A program made the position numbers and the translations under genes. A stretch of DNA of 64,000 nt from NCBI GenBank assembly GCA_028280065.1, contig JANQMN010000124.1, forward strand, positions 1 through 64,000. Reading direction: 5' to 3'. The DNA comes from Hahella sp. (lineage in GTDB: Bacteria; Pseudomonadota; Gammaproteobacteria; Pseudomonadales; Oleiphilaceae). This document shows positions 53,652 through 61,159 of this stretch, piece by piece (position 1 is the stretch's first letter; every line of letters starts with the position of its first letter). Below the pieces are notes generated by a model that worked only from the letters and a program-made list of their open reading frames with translations, did not search any database and had not been told where the DNA came from.

Positions 53652-54788
53652 TTAGGCTACGTTACGTGGTGCGTCAGTGGCAAAGTGTTGGTTTTCCTTG
53701 CCATGCTCCCCGATCAGGAAATTCTTACCATAGCGGTTTTGCAGAAAATCGCTGAGATTGATGTCTTCCTGGCGGACAAATCCTCTGTTGGGAACCTTGC
53801 CTTCCACCAGCAGATCCAGGGCACCGCAGATGCCGCTGGCAGTCGTGATTTGAATGGCGCTACGCACGTTCTTTTCCAAAACTCGACTATAGACTTTTTG
53901 TGCGAATGTTTCCTGTACAAACAACCCGTTACGCATGCCGCTGACCGAAACAAAGATAAGCACCACGTCTTGCATGGTGACGGGAATGGATGTCTCGAGA
54001 ATATCTTTCAGCAGTTCGCGCCGCTCGCCTAAGCCGAGGTCTTTAAGAAGCAACTTCATGACATCGCGGTGACCAGGATAACGCACGGTCCGATAGTTAA
54101 GGTTTTTTACCTGACCGGCTAGTGACTCGCAAAGCGTCCCAAGTCCGCCGGAAGTATTGAAAGCTTCATAATCGTCACCGTCGAGAGAAAACAGCTCAAG
54201 TTCCTCAAGCGGGGGGACTTCTACTAATTCGCCGTCAACAATGGCTTCACACGGATTCAGGTATTCGTTGATCAGGCCGTCGGTGCTCCAGGTGAGATTG
54301 TATTTCAAGCCGTTGGAAGGATACTTTGGCAGAGCGCCGACACGCATATGGACATCGCGAAGGCTGTCGAATTTTTTCGCCAGATCGTTGGCAACGATAG
54401 AGATGAAACCAGGTGCCAGGCCACACTGGGGTATTAATGCCGATTCGGCATCGCTTGCCAGTTTTTTGATGGCACGGGTGCTCGCGACGTCTTCGGTAAG
54501 ATCCAGATAGTGAACTTGTTGTGCCACGGCTGCTGTGGCGACATTGCGGGTTTGGTCAAAAGGACAGGAATTGATAACGGCAAACTGGTCGGCAAATGCT
54601 GTCATCAAAGCGCTTTGATCCTGTGCATCAATTTGCCTTGTTTTGACTGAAGGCACTTCCTGTTGCACCCGTTTGAGTGCATTTTCATCCCGGTCTATCA
54701 GTGTGATTTGGTAAGACTTTCCAGTAGCTAGAAGCTCGGCGATCATCAAGCCGATTTTTCCCGCGCCGACGATGGTGATTGGTTTCAT
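53652..54788 (-). CDS. Saccharopine-dehydrogenase-family protein, probable lysine 6-dehydrogenase
   Basis: A 378-residue NAD(P)-dependent enzyme with an N-terminal Rossmann motif VGAGKIGLMIAELL and the saccharopine-dehydrogenase segments YLDLTEDV, IPQCGLAPGFISIVANDLAK and YRTVRYPGH. The length and the lack of an alanine-dehydrogenase-like half fit lysine 6-dehydrogenase, which deaminates lysine to piperideine-6-carboxylate; saccharopine dehydrogenase is the alternative. The next gene uses that product. Start at ATG 54788 with GAGGGGAA upstream; an open frame to 54890 exists without support. A palindrome fitting an Lrp site lies 24-38 bp upstream of the start codon. Confidence 0.8.
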   Translation of the reverse strand: MKPITIVGAGKIGLMIAELLATGKSYQITLIDRDENALKRVQQEVPSVKTRQIDAQDQSALMTAFADQFAVINSCPFDQTRNVATAAVAQQVHYLDLTEDVASTRAIKKLASDAESALIPQCGLAPGFISIVANDLAKKFDSLRDVHMRVGALPKYPSNGLKYNLTWSTDGLINEYLNPCEAIVDGELVEVPPLEELELFSLDGDDYEAFNTSGGLGTLCESLAGQVKNLNYRTVRYPGHRDVMKLLLKDLGLGERRELLKDILETSIPVTMQDVVLIFVSVSGMRNGLFVQETFAQKVYSRVLEKNVRSAIQITTASGICGALDLLVEGKVPNRGFVRQEDINLSDFLQNRYGKNFLIGEHGKENQHFATDAPRNVA

Positions 54789-54811
54789 AAAATTCCCCTC
54801 TATCAATACGA

Positions 54812-54826
54812 CATGTTTTTTACATG
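54812..54826. promoter_or_regulatory. Candidate Lrp/AsnC operator between the lysine operon and its regulator
   Basis: The 15-base CATGT-TTTTT-ACATG inverted repeat matches the AT-centred palindromes bound by Lrp/AsnC proteins. A second inverted repeat, TATCTA-N6-TAGATA, lies at 54893-54910, close to the expected promoter of the divergent Lrp-type gene, and might be its autoregulatory site. Confidence 0.5.
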
Positions 54827-54961
54827 ATAGAAAGAGGCGGTGTCGGATTGTAAGTTCTAATCTGTCTGAATAAAGGCAAAAAATGCACAAAATATCTATA
54901 GATTTAGATAAAATGACTGAGATTCGACGGCTGATTGAATAATAAATGACCAGGTGAGTAA

Positions 54962-55387
54962 GTGGACGAGAAAAACGTGCAGTTGATTGGTTTACTGCGT
55001 GCCAATGCGCGGGAATCGACCTCGGAGCTTGCCCGGAAGCTGAAACTTTCCAGAACGGCAGTGCATGAAAGGATTCGAAAGCTGGAGGAAATTGGCATAA
55101 TCCGGGGCTATACGCTAAGGCTAAATCAGGAATACTTACGCTCCCTGATCACAGCCCATGTCATGATTGCCGTGAATCCGAAACTTGGTAAACAGGTGGT
55201 CAGCTCCCTAACCCGGATCCGTCCGGTTCAAGCGCTTTACACCATCAATGGCGAATATGATCTCATCGCGATCATTCGTGAGGAGAGTACGGCACAATTG
55301 GATAAGGTTCTCGACCAGATTGGTGAAGTCGAAGGAATTACCCGGACCATGTCCTCAATCGTATTGGCGACGAAATTTGAACGCTAA
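54962..55387 (+). CDS. Lrp/AsnC-family transcriptional regulator
   Basis: A 141-residue regulator starting at GTG 54962 with AGGTGA just upstream. The N-terminal HTH reads TSELARKLKLSRTAVHERIR and KLEEIGIIRGYTLRL; the C-terminal half is a RAM/AsnC ligand-binding domain (NGEYDLIAIIREE). It diverges from the lysine-degradation operon, 173 bp between starts, and is very likely its lysine- or intermediate-responsive regulator, as in other bacteria where Lrp-type proteins flank lysine dehydrogenase genes. Confidence 0.92.
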   Translation: MDEKNVQLIGLLRANARESTSELARKLKLSRTAVHERIRKLEEIGIIRGYTLRLNQEYLRSLITAHVMIAVNPKLGKQVVSSLTRIRPVQALYTINGEYDLIAIIREESTAQLDKVLDQIGEVEGITRTMSSIVLATKFER

Positions 55388-55424
55388 ACCTGCTTTTAAC
55401 AACTTAGTTAAAGGAAACCATGCC

Positions 55425-56213
55425 ATGAGTCAATATCGTATCCTTTCGTTAACGCCTGAAAATGTTGAAGAATTTGGTATATTTTGCGTCAAGAACAAGA
55501 AGCATGCTGGCTACCGGGCAAAATCGGCCTGGCTAGGCGATCAACTACCTCGCGGGCTTAAACTGGTGTTGCTATTAAATAGTCAGGATAAAGCCGTAGG
55601 GTTTCTTGAATATGCTCCGAGTGAGCAAAGTTGGCGACCAGTGAATGCACCAGGATATGACTTTATTCATTGTATTTGGACGGACGGTAAAAAGTTAAAG
55701 ACGCCTGGATTAGCCGCAAAACTATTGCAGTATTGTATTGAGGATGCCAGTAGTCGTGGCCGTCAGGGTGTTGCCGTGATCTCCAGTACCGGTTCCTGGA
55801 TGGCGGGAGCCGACGTATTTCGTAAACACGGTTTTGATCCAGTCGATGAGAAGCCGCCATTCAGTTTATTGGCCCATCGTTTTACCAACTCATCGTTGCC
55901 AAAGTTTCCCAGGGGATTGGCTGACCGGAGTGAACAGTATCAGGAGTTGACGCTTTTATATGCAAATCAATGCCCTTACGTAGGAAAAGCGGTGGCTGAA
56001 CTGCCACCGGTCGCGGCTAGGTTTAATATCTCTTTATCCCTGGTGGAAGTCACCAAGCCAAAAGAAGCGCAAGCAATTTTTCCCACTCCCTATGGCGTAT
56101 TCTGTTTGATTTATGAAGGCAGGGTTCTTGCCGATCACCCGATCAGTGCTACTCGATTTCGCAATATTCTGCAAAAGGAACTGAACCTGATAACGACTGA
56201 TAAACAACGTTGA
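55425..56213 (+). CDS. GNAT-family acetyltransferase with YoaP-like C-terminal domain
   Basis: A 262-residue protein starting at ATG 55425 after AAGGAAA. The N-terminal 160 residues follow the GNAT fold (GFLEYAPSEQSWRPVNAPGY, then an acetyl-CoA loop-like KLKTPGLAAKLLQYC and GADVFRKHGFDPVDEKPPF). The C-terminal part (LLYANQCPYVGKAVAELPPV with a Cys, and FCLIYEGRVLADHPISATRF) is a thioredoxin-like extension as in YoaP. Substrate unknown. It lies 38 bp after the Lrp-type gene on the same strand and could be co-transcribed. Confidence 0.8.
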   Translation: MSQYRILSLTPENVEEFGIFCVKNKKHAGYRAKSAWLGDQLPRGLKLVLLLNSQDKAVGFLEYAPSEQSWRPVNAPGYDFIHCIWTDGKKLKTPGLAAKLLQYCIEDASSRGRQGVAVISSTGSWMAGADVFRKHGFDPVDEKPPFSLLAHRFTNSSLPKFPRGLADRSEQYQELTLLYANQCPYVGKAVAELPPVAARFNISLSLVEVTKPKEAQAIFPTPYGVFCLIYEGRVLADHPISATRFRNILQKELNLITTDKQR

Positions 56214-56455
56214 TTTCTCTATGCAACTTTGAAGACGAATGGGGTGGCGAATTCGATAAACGAGTACGGTTAGTGGTAAATATTATTCCTGGTATCAAGC
56301 TGCGTTGCAGTGATAAGTTTCTTCTTGCCGTGCGATTTTCCCCGGAAAATTATGGCTCGAGTGAACACTATCCATTGGCCGAAAGTTTTAACCTCATGGA
56401 TATCCTGGTCGAAGAAGGTGTGGATTTGCTACGTGCGTCTTTGTGGAATGTAAGA
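56214..56455 (+). pseudogene. Fragment of an Old Yellow Enzyme-family flavin oxidoreductase
   Basis: Immediately after the GNAT stop, about 80 residues read like an internal piece of an NADH:flavin oxidoreductase of the Old Yellow Enzyme family: NFEDEWGGEFDKRVRLVVNI (compare the family pattern N-R-x-D-E-W-G-G-S-x-E-N-R-x-R-F), then FLLAVRFSPENYG and LVEEGVDLLRASLWNV. The barrel before and after this piece is missing, there is no start codon with a ribosome-binding site, and the frame ends at 56554 in sequence unlike the family. It is best read as a decayed remnant. Confidence 0.65.
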
Positions 56456-56515
56456 AGAGGGGCCTGTATTGGTCGATTACCTTCGGCGATGGCCGAATTT
56501 TGTTCTGGATTGGCA

Positions 56516-57127
56516 TCATTTAGTCGTCAGGCTGACGCTACTAAATGTGAGTAGGATGTCTCTCATCAGTTCCTGGAAAGCGGCTAAAAACGAGTCAGGA
56601 TGCTGTTCAAACACCCTTACTGCCCGTCCCAGGGGTTGTGGTTTCGTCAACCGCTGGCCGATGCGCTGCAGAGCCAAGCAGACGTTGTCCAGCTCAGCAT
56701 AGGCGGGTAACCAATTCTGCTCGACCATTCTGGTAATGACCATGCGGGCCTTGCGCACCTGATCGGTTTCCGGGAGATGGTCCAGATGGTTTAGGTTAGT
56801 TGCCAGTTCACGGTACTGGCGGTTGATGAAGGCACTAACGGGTTCGGTATGGTAGTCCGTCCAATGATTAAGTAGGCAATGGTCCCAGAACAGGTCGTTG
56901 CAAATACCGCGATAGCGCTTTAGATGGGCTGGATACAAAGGGGCTATTTGTTGATTGACCGGGTGCTGGTCAGTGTAGGCATCCACTTTGCGATGTAACA
57001 GGATGCCGGTTTGCAGATCGGTTGGAAACTCCTGGTATTGCTTACCCTTGATGAAATCACCCAGAATATTGCCAAGGCTGTCGGTGCCGCTGATATCAGC
57101 GATAAACAGATGTGCCAGGAAGTTCAG
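56516..57127 (-). CDS. acpH: Acyl carrier protein phosphodiesterase (AcpH), probable CTG start
   Basis: AcpH removes 4'-phosphopantetheine from holo-acyl carrier protein. The frame reads NFLAHLFIAD...GNILGDFIKG...GILLHRKVDAYTD, the N-terminus of the family, but it contains no ATG, GTG or TTG until codon 48 (GTG 56986), which would delete this conserved region. A CTG at 57127 precedes NFLAHL exactly where family members start with Met, has GGAGG six bases upstream, and overlaps the stop of the previous gene as CTGA. With this start the protein has 203 residues, close to E. coli AcpH (about 193). Downstream segments DLFWDHCLLNHW and INRQYRELATNL agree with the family. Confidence 0.85.
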   Translation of the reverse strand: MNFLAHLFIADISGTDSLGNILGDFIKGKQYQEFPTDLQTGILLHRKVDAYTDQHPVNQQIAPLYPAHLKRYRGICNDLFWDHCLLNHWTDYHTEPVSAFINRQYRELATNLNHLDHLPETDQVRKARMVITRMVEQNWLPAYAELDNVCLALQRIGQRLTKPQPLGRAVRVFEQHPDSFLAAFQELMRDILLTFSSVSLTTK

Positions 57128-57645
57128 ATGTGTCCTCCATTGCTGACCAGGGATTGATAGGGTTTGTTAGGGGCGAATAAAAGTGGCAAAGCTTGTTGGA
57201 GCATACTGTCAAGATCTGACCAAAACAATGCATCTTGCGGGCTTTTCTCGATATCTTCGCGATTTTGGCTGATTTGCTGTTTCAGGTCGAGCATTTGCAT
57301 TGACCAGTCAATGCTGTCATTAAGCATCGAGTTATTGACGGGTGCGCGATATTTACCGAACACTTCCCGGTAACAATTATCAATATCTTCCACCCAACCA
57401 TCCAAACTGTTGGAGAGATCGAGCAGTTCCCGGCGCATTTCGCTGAGCTGTTTTTCAGCATGAAGATAAGGTTGGAAGACATGTTTGAGGATAAAAACCA
57501 GCTTGCCGCGTTCTGATTCGCAAGCGCCCAGCTCCAGACCTTGGGCGGATGTGAGCGGTAGGCAGCAGAGTATGCCCGTCATGACAATATTCATGCGCAA
57601 TCGATAAATCAGGCTACTGCTCAGGCTTCGAATGAAAGGTCGCAT
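57124..57645 (-). CDS. Exported helical protein of unknown function, coupled to acpH
   Basis: A 173-residue protein with an N-terminal signal peptide (hydrophobic core about residues 18-33, cleavage likely after TSA or LTSAQG); an internal Met18 could also be the start. The mature part is mostly helical and charged with two cysteines (LGACESERG and VEDIDNCYREVF). I do not recognise the family. GGGGGCAAG precedes the ATG. Its last codons contain the GGAGG ribosome-binding site of acpH, and its TGA overlaps the CTG start, so acpH translation is probably coupled to it. Confidence 0.75.
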   Translation of the reverse strand: MRPFIRSLSSSLIYRLRMNIVMTGILCCLPLTSAQGLELGACESERGKLVFILKHVFQPYLHAEKQLSEMRRELLDLSNSLDGWVEDIDNCYREVFGKYRAPVNNSMLNDSIDWSMQMLDLKQQISQNREDIEKSPQDALFWSDLDSMLQQALPLLFAPNKPYQSLVSNGGHI

Positions 57646-57990
57646 CTTGCCCCCAAATCCTGAAAGGATTAGTCCGTCGCTATTAACAAGCGTAGACTAA
57701 TTCTTCGGATGCGGTTAATAAATGCTCGATTTTGCGTTTATAAATGCTCAATTTTGTTTTGAAAATAATGCCCCGGCCAGATGCGATCCGGTCACAGCGG
57801 TTTCTTAATAAGAGAAAATTACATCGGAATATGTCGGACTGCCAATTGCCACCAGGGGACTTGAATGGACTCGGCCGTCAGGCGGTTGCAGCATGAAAAT
57901 TAGCGAAACATCCATTGTTGGCATGGAGTTTCGCTACGGCCATGTGCTAGAGTCGCTACCCGTCAATTACTTGTAATTTTTGGAGATCCT
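57646..57990. other. Intergenic region upstream of trxC with a direct repeat
   Basis: A 345-base gap between divergent genes. Two copies of ATAAATGCTCRATTTTG lie at 57718-57734 and 57740-57756, 22 bp apart, that is about two helical turns, a spacing usual for regulator sites. Nothing else was recognised. Confidence 0.45.
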
Positions 57991-58464
57991 ATGGCCGCGG
58001 ATGTTGTGCGTATCGTATGTAGTCATTGCCATGCAGTGAATGGCATTCCGCAGCAAAGTCTTTCAGGCGCCGGTCAAGGAGTTGCTAAATGCGGTGAATG
58101 CCAGCAGCCATTGTTTGAGGGCAAAGCCATTGATTTAGCGCCGGAACAGATTCGCTCTCAATTGCAGGCGGATGTGCCGGTGCTTATCGAATTTTGGGCC
58201 TCCTGGTGTGGCTCCTGCAATACCTATGCGCCGATTTTTAACCAAGCTGCTCAGCAGTTCGAACCCTTTGTCCGTTTGGCCAAGGTAAATGCCGAGAAAG
58301 GACCGGATTTACTGCAGGAGTATGCCATCGAGACCATTCCCACGCTGGTTTTGTTCTTTCGCGGCAAGGAAATCTCCCGCACCAAAAGCGGCCTGCCGAT
58401 CGGTCAATTGGAACAATGGATGGTTGCGCAACTGCAACCGCATTTGGCGGCGACTACCCACTAA
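57991..58464 (+). CDS. trxC: Thioredoxin TrxC (thioredoxin 2) with CGSC active site
   Basis: A 157-residue protein. The N-terminal zinc finger has CSHC (Cys10, Cys13) and CGEC (Cys34, Cys37), the hallmark of TrxC. The thioredoxin domain active site reads WCGSC (Cys73, Cys76) instead of the usual WCGPC, so the proline that raises reducing power is replaced by serine. The cis-proline ETIPTLVLF is intact. GGAGATCCT precedes the ATG. TrxC reduces cytosolic disulfides, is often OxyR-regulated and senses oxidation by zinc release. It is followed after 9 bp by a transporter gene. Confidence 0.94.
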   Translation: MAADVVRIVCSHCHAVNGIPQQSLSGAGQGVAKCGECQQPLFEGKAIDLAPEQIRSQLQADVPVLIEFWASWCGSCNTYAPIFNQAAQQFEPFVRLAKVNAEKGPDLLQEYAIETIPTLVLFFRGKEISRTKSGLPIGQLEQWMVAQLQPHLAATTH

Positions 58465-58473
58465 AATTAAGCA

Positions 58474-59358
58474 TTGTCCAATCAGCTTCCAGCCAATGAG
58501 AGTAAGGCGCTACTGCTAGGTGCTTTGGCTGTGGCCTTTTGGTCGACAGTGGCCACTGCCTTTAAGTTAGCACTGGCCGAAATGAGCTTTCTCCATCTGC
58601 TTTTTTGGGCGGTGCTGTCCTCTACATTCGGGCTCGCCCTGGTGTTAGCCTGGCAGCGACGCCTTATCCTTGCCGTTAAAAGTCTACGTCAGCAATGGCA
58701 CAAGGCAGCGTTGATGGGGGCGCTCAATCCATTGGCTTATTATTGTATTTTGTTTGCTGCCTACGAACGCCTACCGGCACAGATTGCCCAACCGGTTAAC
58801 TATACCTGGGCGATTGTTCTCGCCTTACTCGCGGTTCCGGTGCTGGGGCAAAAACTGCGCTGGCAAGATGGCATCGCCATGTTGCTGGGATATGCCGGCG
58901 TAGTGGTGATCTCCTCCGGAGGTGGGTTGGCGGGACAGCCTTTATCATGGACCGGTCTGGGTTTGGCAATTCTCAGCACTTTTGTTTGGGCAGGCTACTG
59001 GTTGCTGAATACCAAAGATTCAAGGGACCCGGTAGTCGGTCTGTTTCAGAATTTTCTGTTGGCATTGCCGGTCGTCGCCCTAATTGCCTGGCCTATTAAT
59101 GAAATCAACTGGGCCGTCGCCACCGCAGTGTATGTCGGGCTTTTCGAGATGGGTTTTACTTTCGTCCTGTGGTTATACGCGTTGAAACTCACACGCCACA
59201 CCAGCCGCATCGGCAATTTGATATTTGTCTCGCCCTTTGTGTCACTGGTACTGATACATTTCGTGTTAGGCGAGCCCATCCGCTGGGTAACCTTGATCGG
59301 GCTGGTGATGATTATTATTGGTTTGAGGATTCAGCATGCAAAAACATCAAGTCAATAG
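58474..59358 (+). CDS. EamA-family (DMT) transporter
   Basis: A 294-residue inner-membrane protein with about ten hydrophobic helices arranged as two EamA repeats (ALAVAFWSTVATAFKLALAE near the start and a second copy beginning LGLAILSTFVWAGYWLLNTK). Such proteins export or import metabolites; the substrate cannot be read. The first in-frame initiation codon is TTG 58474, 9 bp after the trxC stop and without a clear ribosome-binding site, which suggests translational coupling to trxC. The end overlaps the ychJ gene by 23 bp. Confidence 0.85.
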   Translation: MSNQLPANESKALLLGALAVAFWSTVATAFKLALAEMSFLHLLFWAVLSSTFGLALVLAWQRRLILAVKSLRQQWHKAALMGALNPLAYYCILFAAYERLPAQIAQPVNYTWAIVLALLAVPVLGQKLRWQDGIAMLLGYAGVVVISSGGGLAGQPLSWTGLGLAILSTFVWAGYWLLNTKDSRDPVVGLFQNFLLALPVVALIAWPINEINWAVATAVYVGLFEMGFTFVLWLYALKLTRHTSRIGNLIFVSPFVSLVLIHFVLGEPIRWVTLIGLVMIIIGLRIQHAKTSSQ

Positions 59359-59833
59359 CATTAGAACAGGTGCGGAAGAGTGCCCCTGTGGCTCAGTGGA
59401 TCGAGCAACCGCTAAAAGGCTAAGTTATGCCGAATGTTGCATGCCTTTGCACCAGGGACAGGCTGCAGCGACACCTGAAGCCTTAATGCGGTCGCGTTAC
59501 TCGGCAAATGCGATGAACAATGCAGAATATCTGTCTCAGACTTGGGACAGCAGCACAAGGCCGAAAGATTTGCAATTGGATCCGACGACCCTGTGGTGCC
59601 AACTGGTGGTGGTCGACAGCAACTTGCAAGGCGATCAGGGAGAAGTTGAGTTCTGCGCCACCTTCAAGCAGGAAAAATCCTGGCACTGTTTGCGGGAGAG
59701 AAGCCGGTTTGTGCGGCGAGAAGGACGCTGGTATTACTTGGATGGCGATGCCAAGTGGGAAAAACTTAATCCGTCACGCAATGGCGAATGCCCCTGTGGC
59801 AGTGGTAAAAAGTTCAAGCGCTGTTGCATGTAA
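59336..59833 (+). CDS. YchJ-family SEC-C protein (UPF0225)
   Basis: A 165-residue protein with two SEC-C-like zinc motifs: ECPCGSVDRATA...YAECCMPLH at the N-terminus and [16 protein letters not shown] at the C-terminus, flanking an NTF2-like domain (ALMRSRYSANAMNNAEYLSQ, then FVRREGRWYYLDGD). This is the YchJ layout. GAGGATTCAGC lies before the ATG and the start overlaps the transporter gene by 23 bp. Function unknown. A hairpin follows the stop. Confidence 0.9.
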   Translation: MQKHQVNSIRTGAEECPCGSVDRATAKRLSYAECCMPLHQGQAAATPEALMRSRYSANAMNNAEYLSQTWDSSTRPKDLQLDPTTLWCQLVVVDSNLQGDQGEVEFCATFKQEKSWHCLRERSRFVRREGRWYYLDGDAKWEKLNPSRNGECPCGSGKKFKRCCM

Positions 59834-59836
59834 ACG

Positions 59837-59856
59837 GCAGCCGGTAATCCGGCTGC
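59837..59856. terminator. Hairpin between ychJ and alkB
   Basis: An 8-bp perfect stem GCAGCCGG / CCGGCTGC with loop TAAT lies between the convergent stops. T runs on either side are short, so it is a moderate terminator candidate. Confidence 0.6.
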
Positions 59857-59867
59857 ACTGGATTTGC

Positions 59868-60998
59868 CTAGCTTAACACCTGCTTATTGGTAAGCTGAAA
59901 TTCTTCTCCCTGATAGTAGGCTTCCACTTTTGGATTCATTACCCTGCGCCAAAGCGGCGGAACCAACGCCAGTAATACCATCGCCGGATAGCCTGCGGGA
60001 AGTTGCGGCGCGTCATCATAATGGCGTAGTACCTGATAACGGTGTTTGGCATTGGCGTGATGGTCGGAATGGCGTTGCAGGTGGAACAAAAACAGGTTGG
60101 TGAGAAAGTAGTTGGAGTTCCAGGAATGTTCCGGCATCACCCGCTCGTAACGGCCGTTTTCCAGCTTGCGCCGATGTAGTCCATAGTGCTCCAGATAATT
60201 GACGATTTCTAGCAGCGTTAAAGCGATGAAGCTTTGTCCGAGAAAGAAAATCGCTCCTTGCCATCCCCAAAGTACGGAAAACAGAACAAGCTGCAGAATG
60301 CTTAAGCCATACCACCAGATAAGCTCATTGGAGTACGACCAGAGGGATTTGTTTTTGCGCTCAAGATTCTTTTTCTGCAATAGCCAGGCGTTGCGAAAGT
60401 TGTGGTAATAAGCATGTGGTAGAAATTCATAGAGCGATTGATTGAAGCGGGCTGACGAGGCATCTTCCGGCGTCGATACATTGACGTGATGACCGCGTAG
60501 GTGCTCGACTTTAAATCCTCCATAGCAAACCATGCTCAGTAATACGCCGCCTAGCCATTGTTCGGACTTTTCGTCCTTATGGATCATCTCGTGAGCGATA
60601 GTGATTGCCAGCGCACCCACGGTACCGATGGAAAGAATCCAACCAACTTGCCCGAGTAAGCTGAACGTCCCATCAGTAAAAATGCTGCCAGCCCAAAGAA
60701 TCAGTAGAAAATAGGCCGGTACGCTGCCCATGGTTAACCAGCGGTAGTATTGCTCTGATGCCAGTCTTGGTACATCCAAGGTTTCATCAGGATTACTTGG
60801 ATCATGGCCGAGCCATTGGTCGATGGCCGGCACCAAAACGAAGACAAACAATACGGTTCCAAAAGCAAAAAAATCTGCATAACCCCATGATTCCGCAGCA
60901 AAATAGCTGGCTACGGGAAATAGCAACGGTAATAAGAAAAATAAATAGCACCAACGCTTAACGCGAAGCATCAATGCCGGTGAGACCTGTTCGAGCAT
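59868..60998 (-). CDS. alkB: Alkane 1-monooxygenase AlkB
   Basis: A 376-residue integral-membrane non-haem diiron hydroxylase that oxidises medium- to long-chain n-alkanes to 1-alkanols using rubredoxin electrons. All histidine boxes are seen: HEMIH at 136-140, EHLRGHH at 165-171, HSDHH at 310-314 (followed by ANAKHRYQVL), plus the AlkB-specific NYLEHYGLHRR at about 267-277. Six hydrophobic helices are evident. GGGGAATCCT precedes the ATG. No rubredoxin, rubredoxin reductase or alkR/alkS-type regulator adjoins it. The upstream region has a 9-bp inverted repeat. Confidence 0.95.
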   Translation of the reverse strand: MLEQVSPALMLRVKRWCYLFFLLPLLFPVASYFAAESWGYADFFAFGTVLFVFVLVPAIDQWLGHDPSNPDETLDVPRLASEQYYRWLTMGSVPAYFLLILWAGSIFTDGTFSLLGQVGWILSIGTVGALAITIAHEMIHKDEKSEQWLGGVLLSMVCYGGFKVEHLRGHHVNVSTPEDASSARFNQSLYEFLPHAYYHNFRNAWLLQKKNLERKNKSLWSYSNELIWWYGLSILQLVLFSVLWGWQGAIFFLGQSFIALTLLEIVNYLEHYGLHRRKLENGRYERVMPEHSWNSNYFLTNLFLFHLQRHSDHHANAKHRYQVLRHYDDAPQLPAGYPAMVLLALVPPLWRRVMNPKVEAYYQGEEFQLTNKQVLS

Positions 60999-61011
60999 AG
61001 GATTCCCCTTC

Positions 61012-61049
61012 TTGTTTTATGTTTGTTGGATTGTAGGACAATAAAACAA
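61012..61049. promoter_or_regulatory. Inverted repeat in the alkB leader
   Basis: Perfect 9-bp arms TTGTTTTAT (61012-61020) and ATAAAACAA (61041-61049) are separated by 20 bases and lie 14-51 bp upstream of the alkB start. They could be an operator or an mRNA hairpin in the leader. Confidence 0.5.
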
Positions 61050-61159
61050 TGTATGCAATCCTTATACTCACATATACCCGCAGACAAATATTCTCTTAGC
61101 TCGCCACCTTCCTCAATCAGTTTGTAAAGGAACCCCTTTGTTCAAACCTAAGCAGAATC

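Noticed and set aside
56516..56986. acpH starting at GTG 56986
   Set aside because: It removes the conserved NFLAHL...GDFIKG region that is present and in frame upstream; the CTG start has a much better ribosome-binding site.
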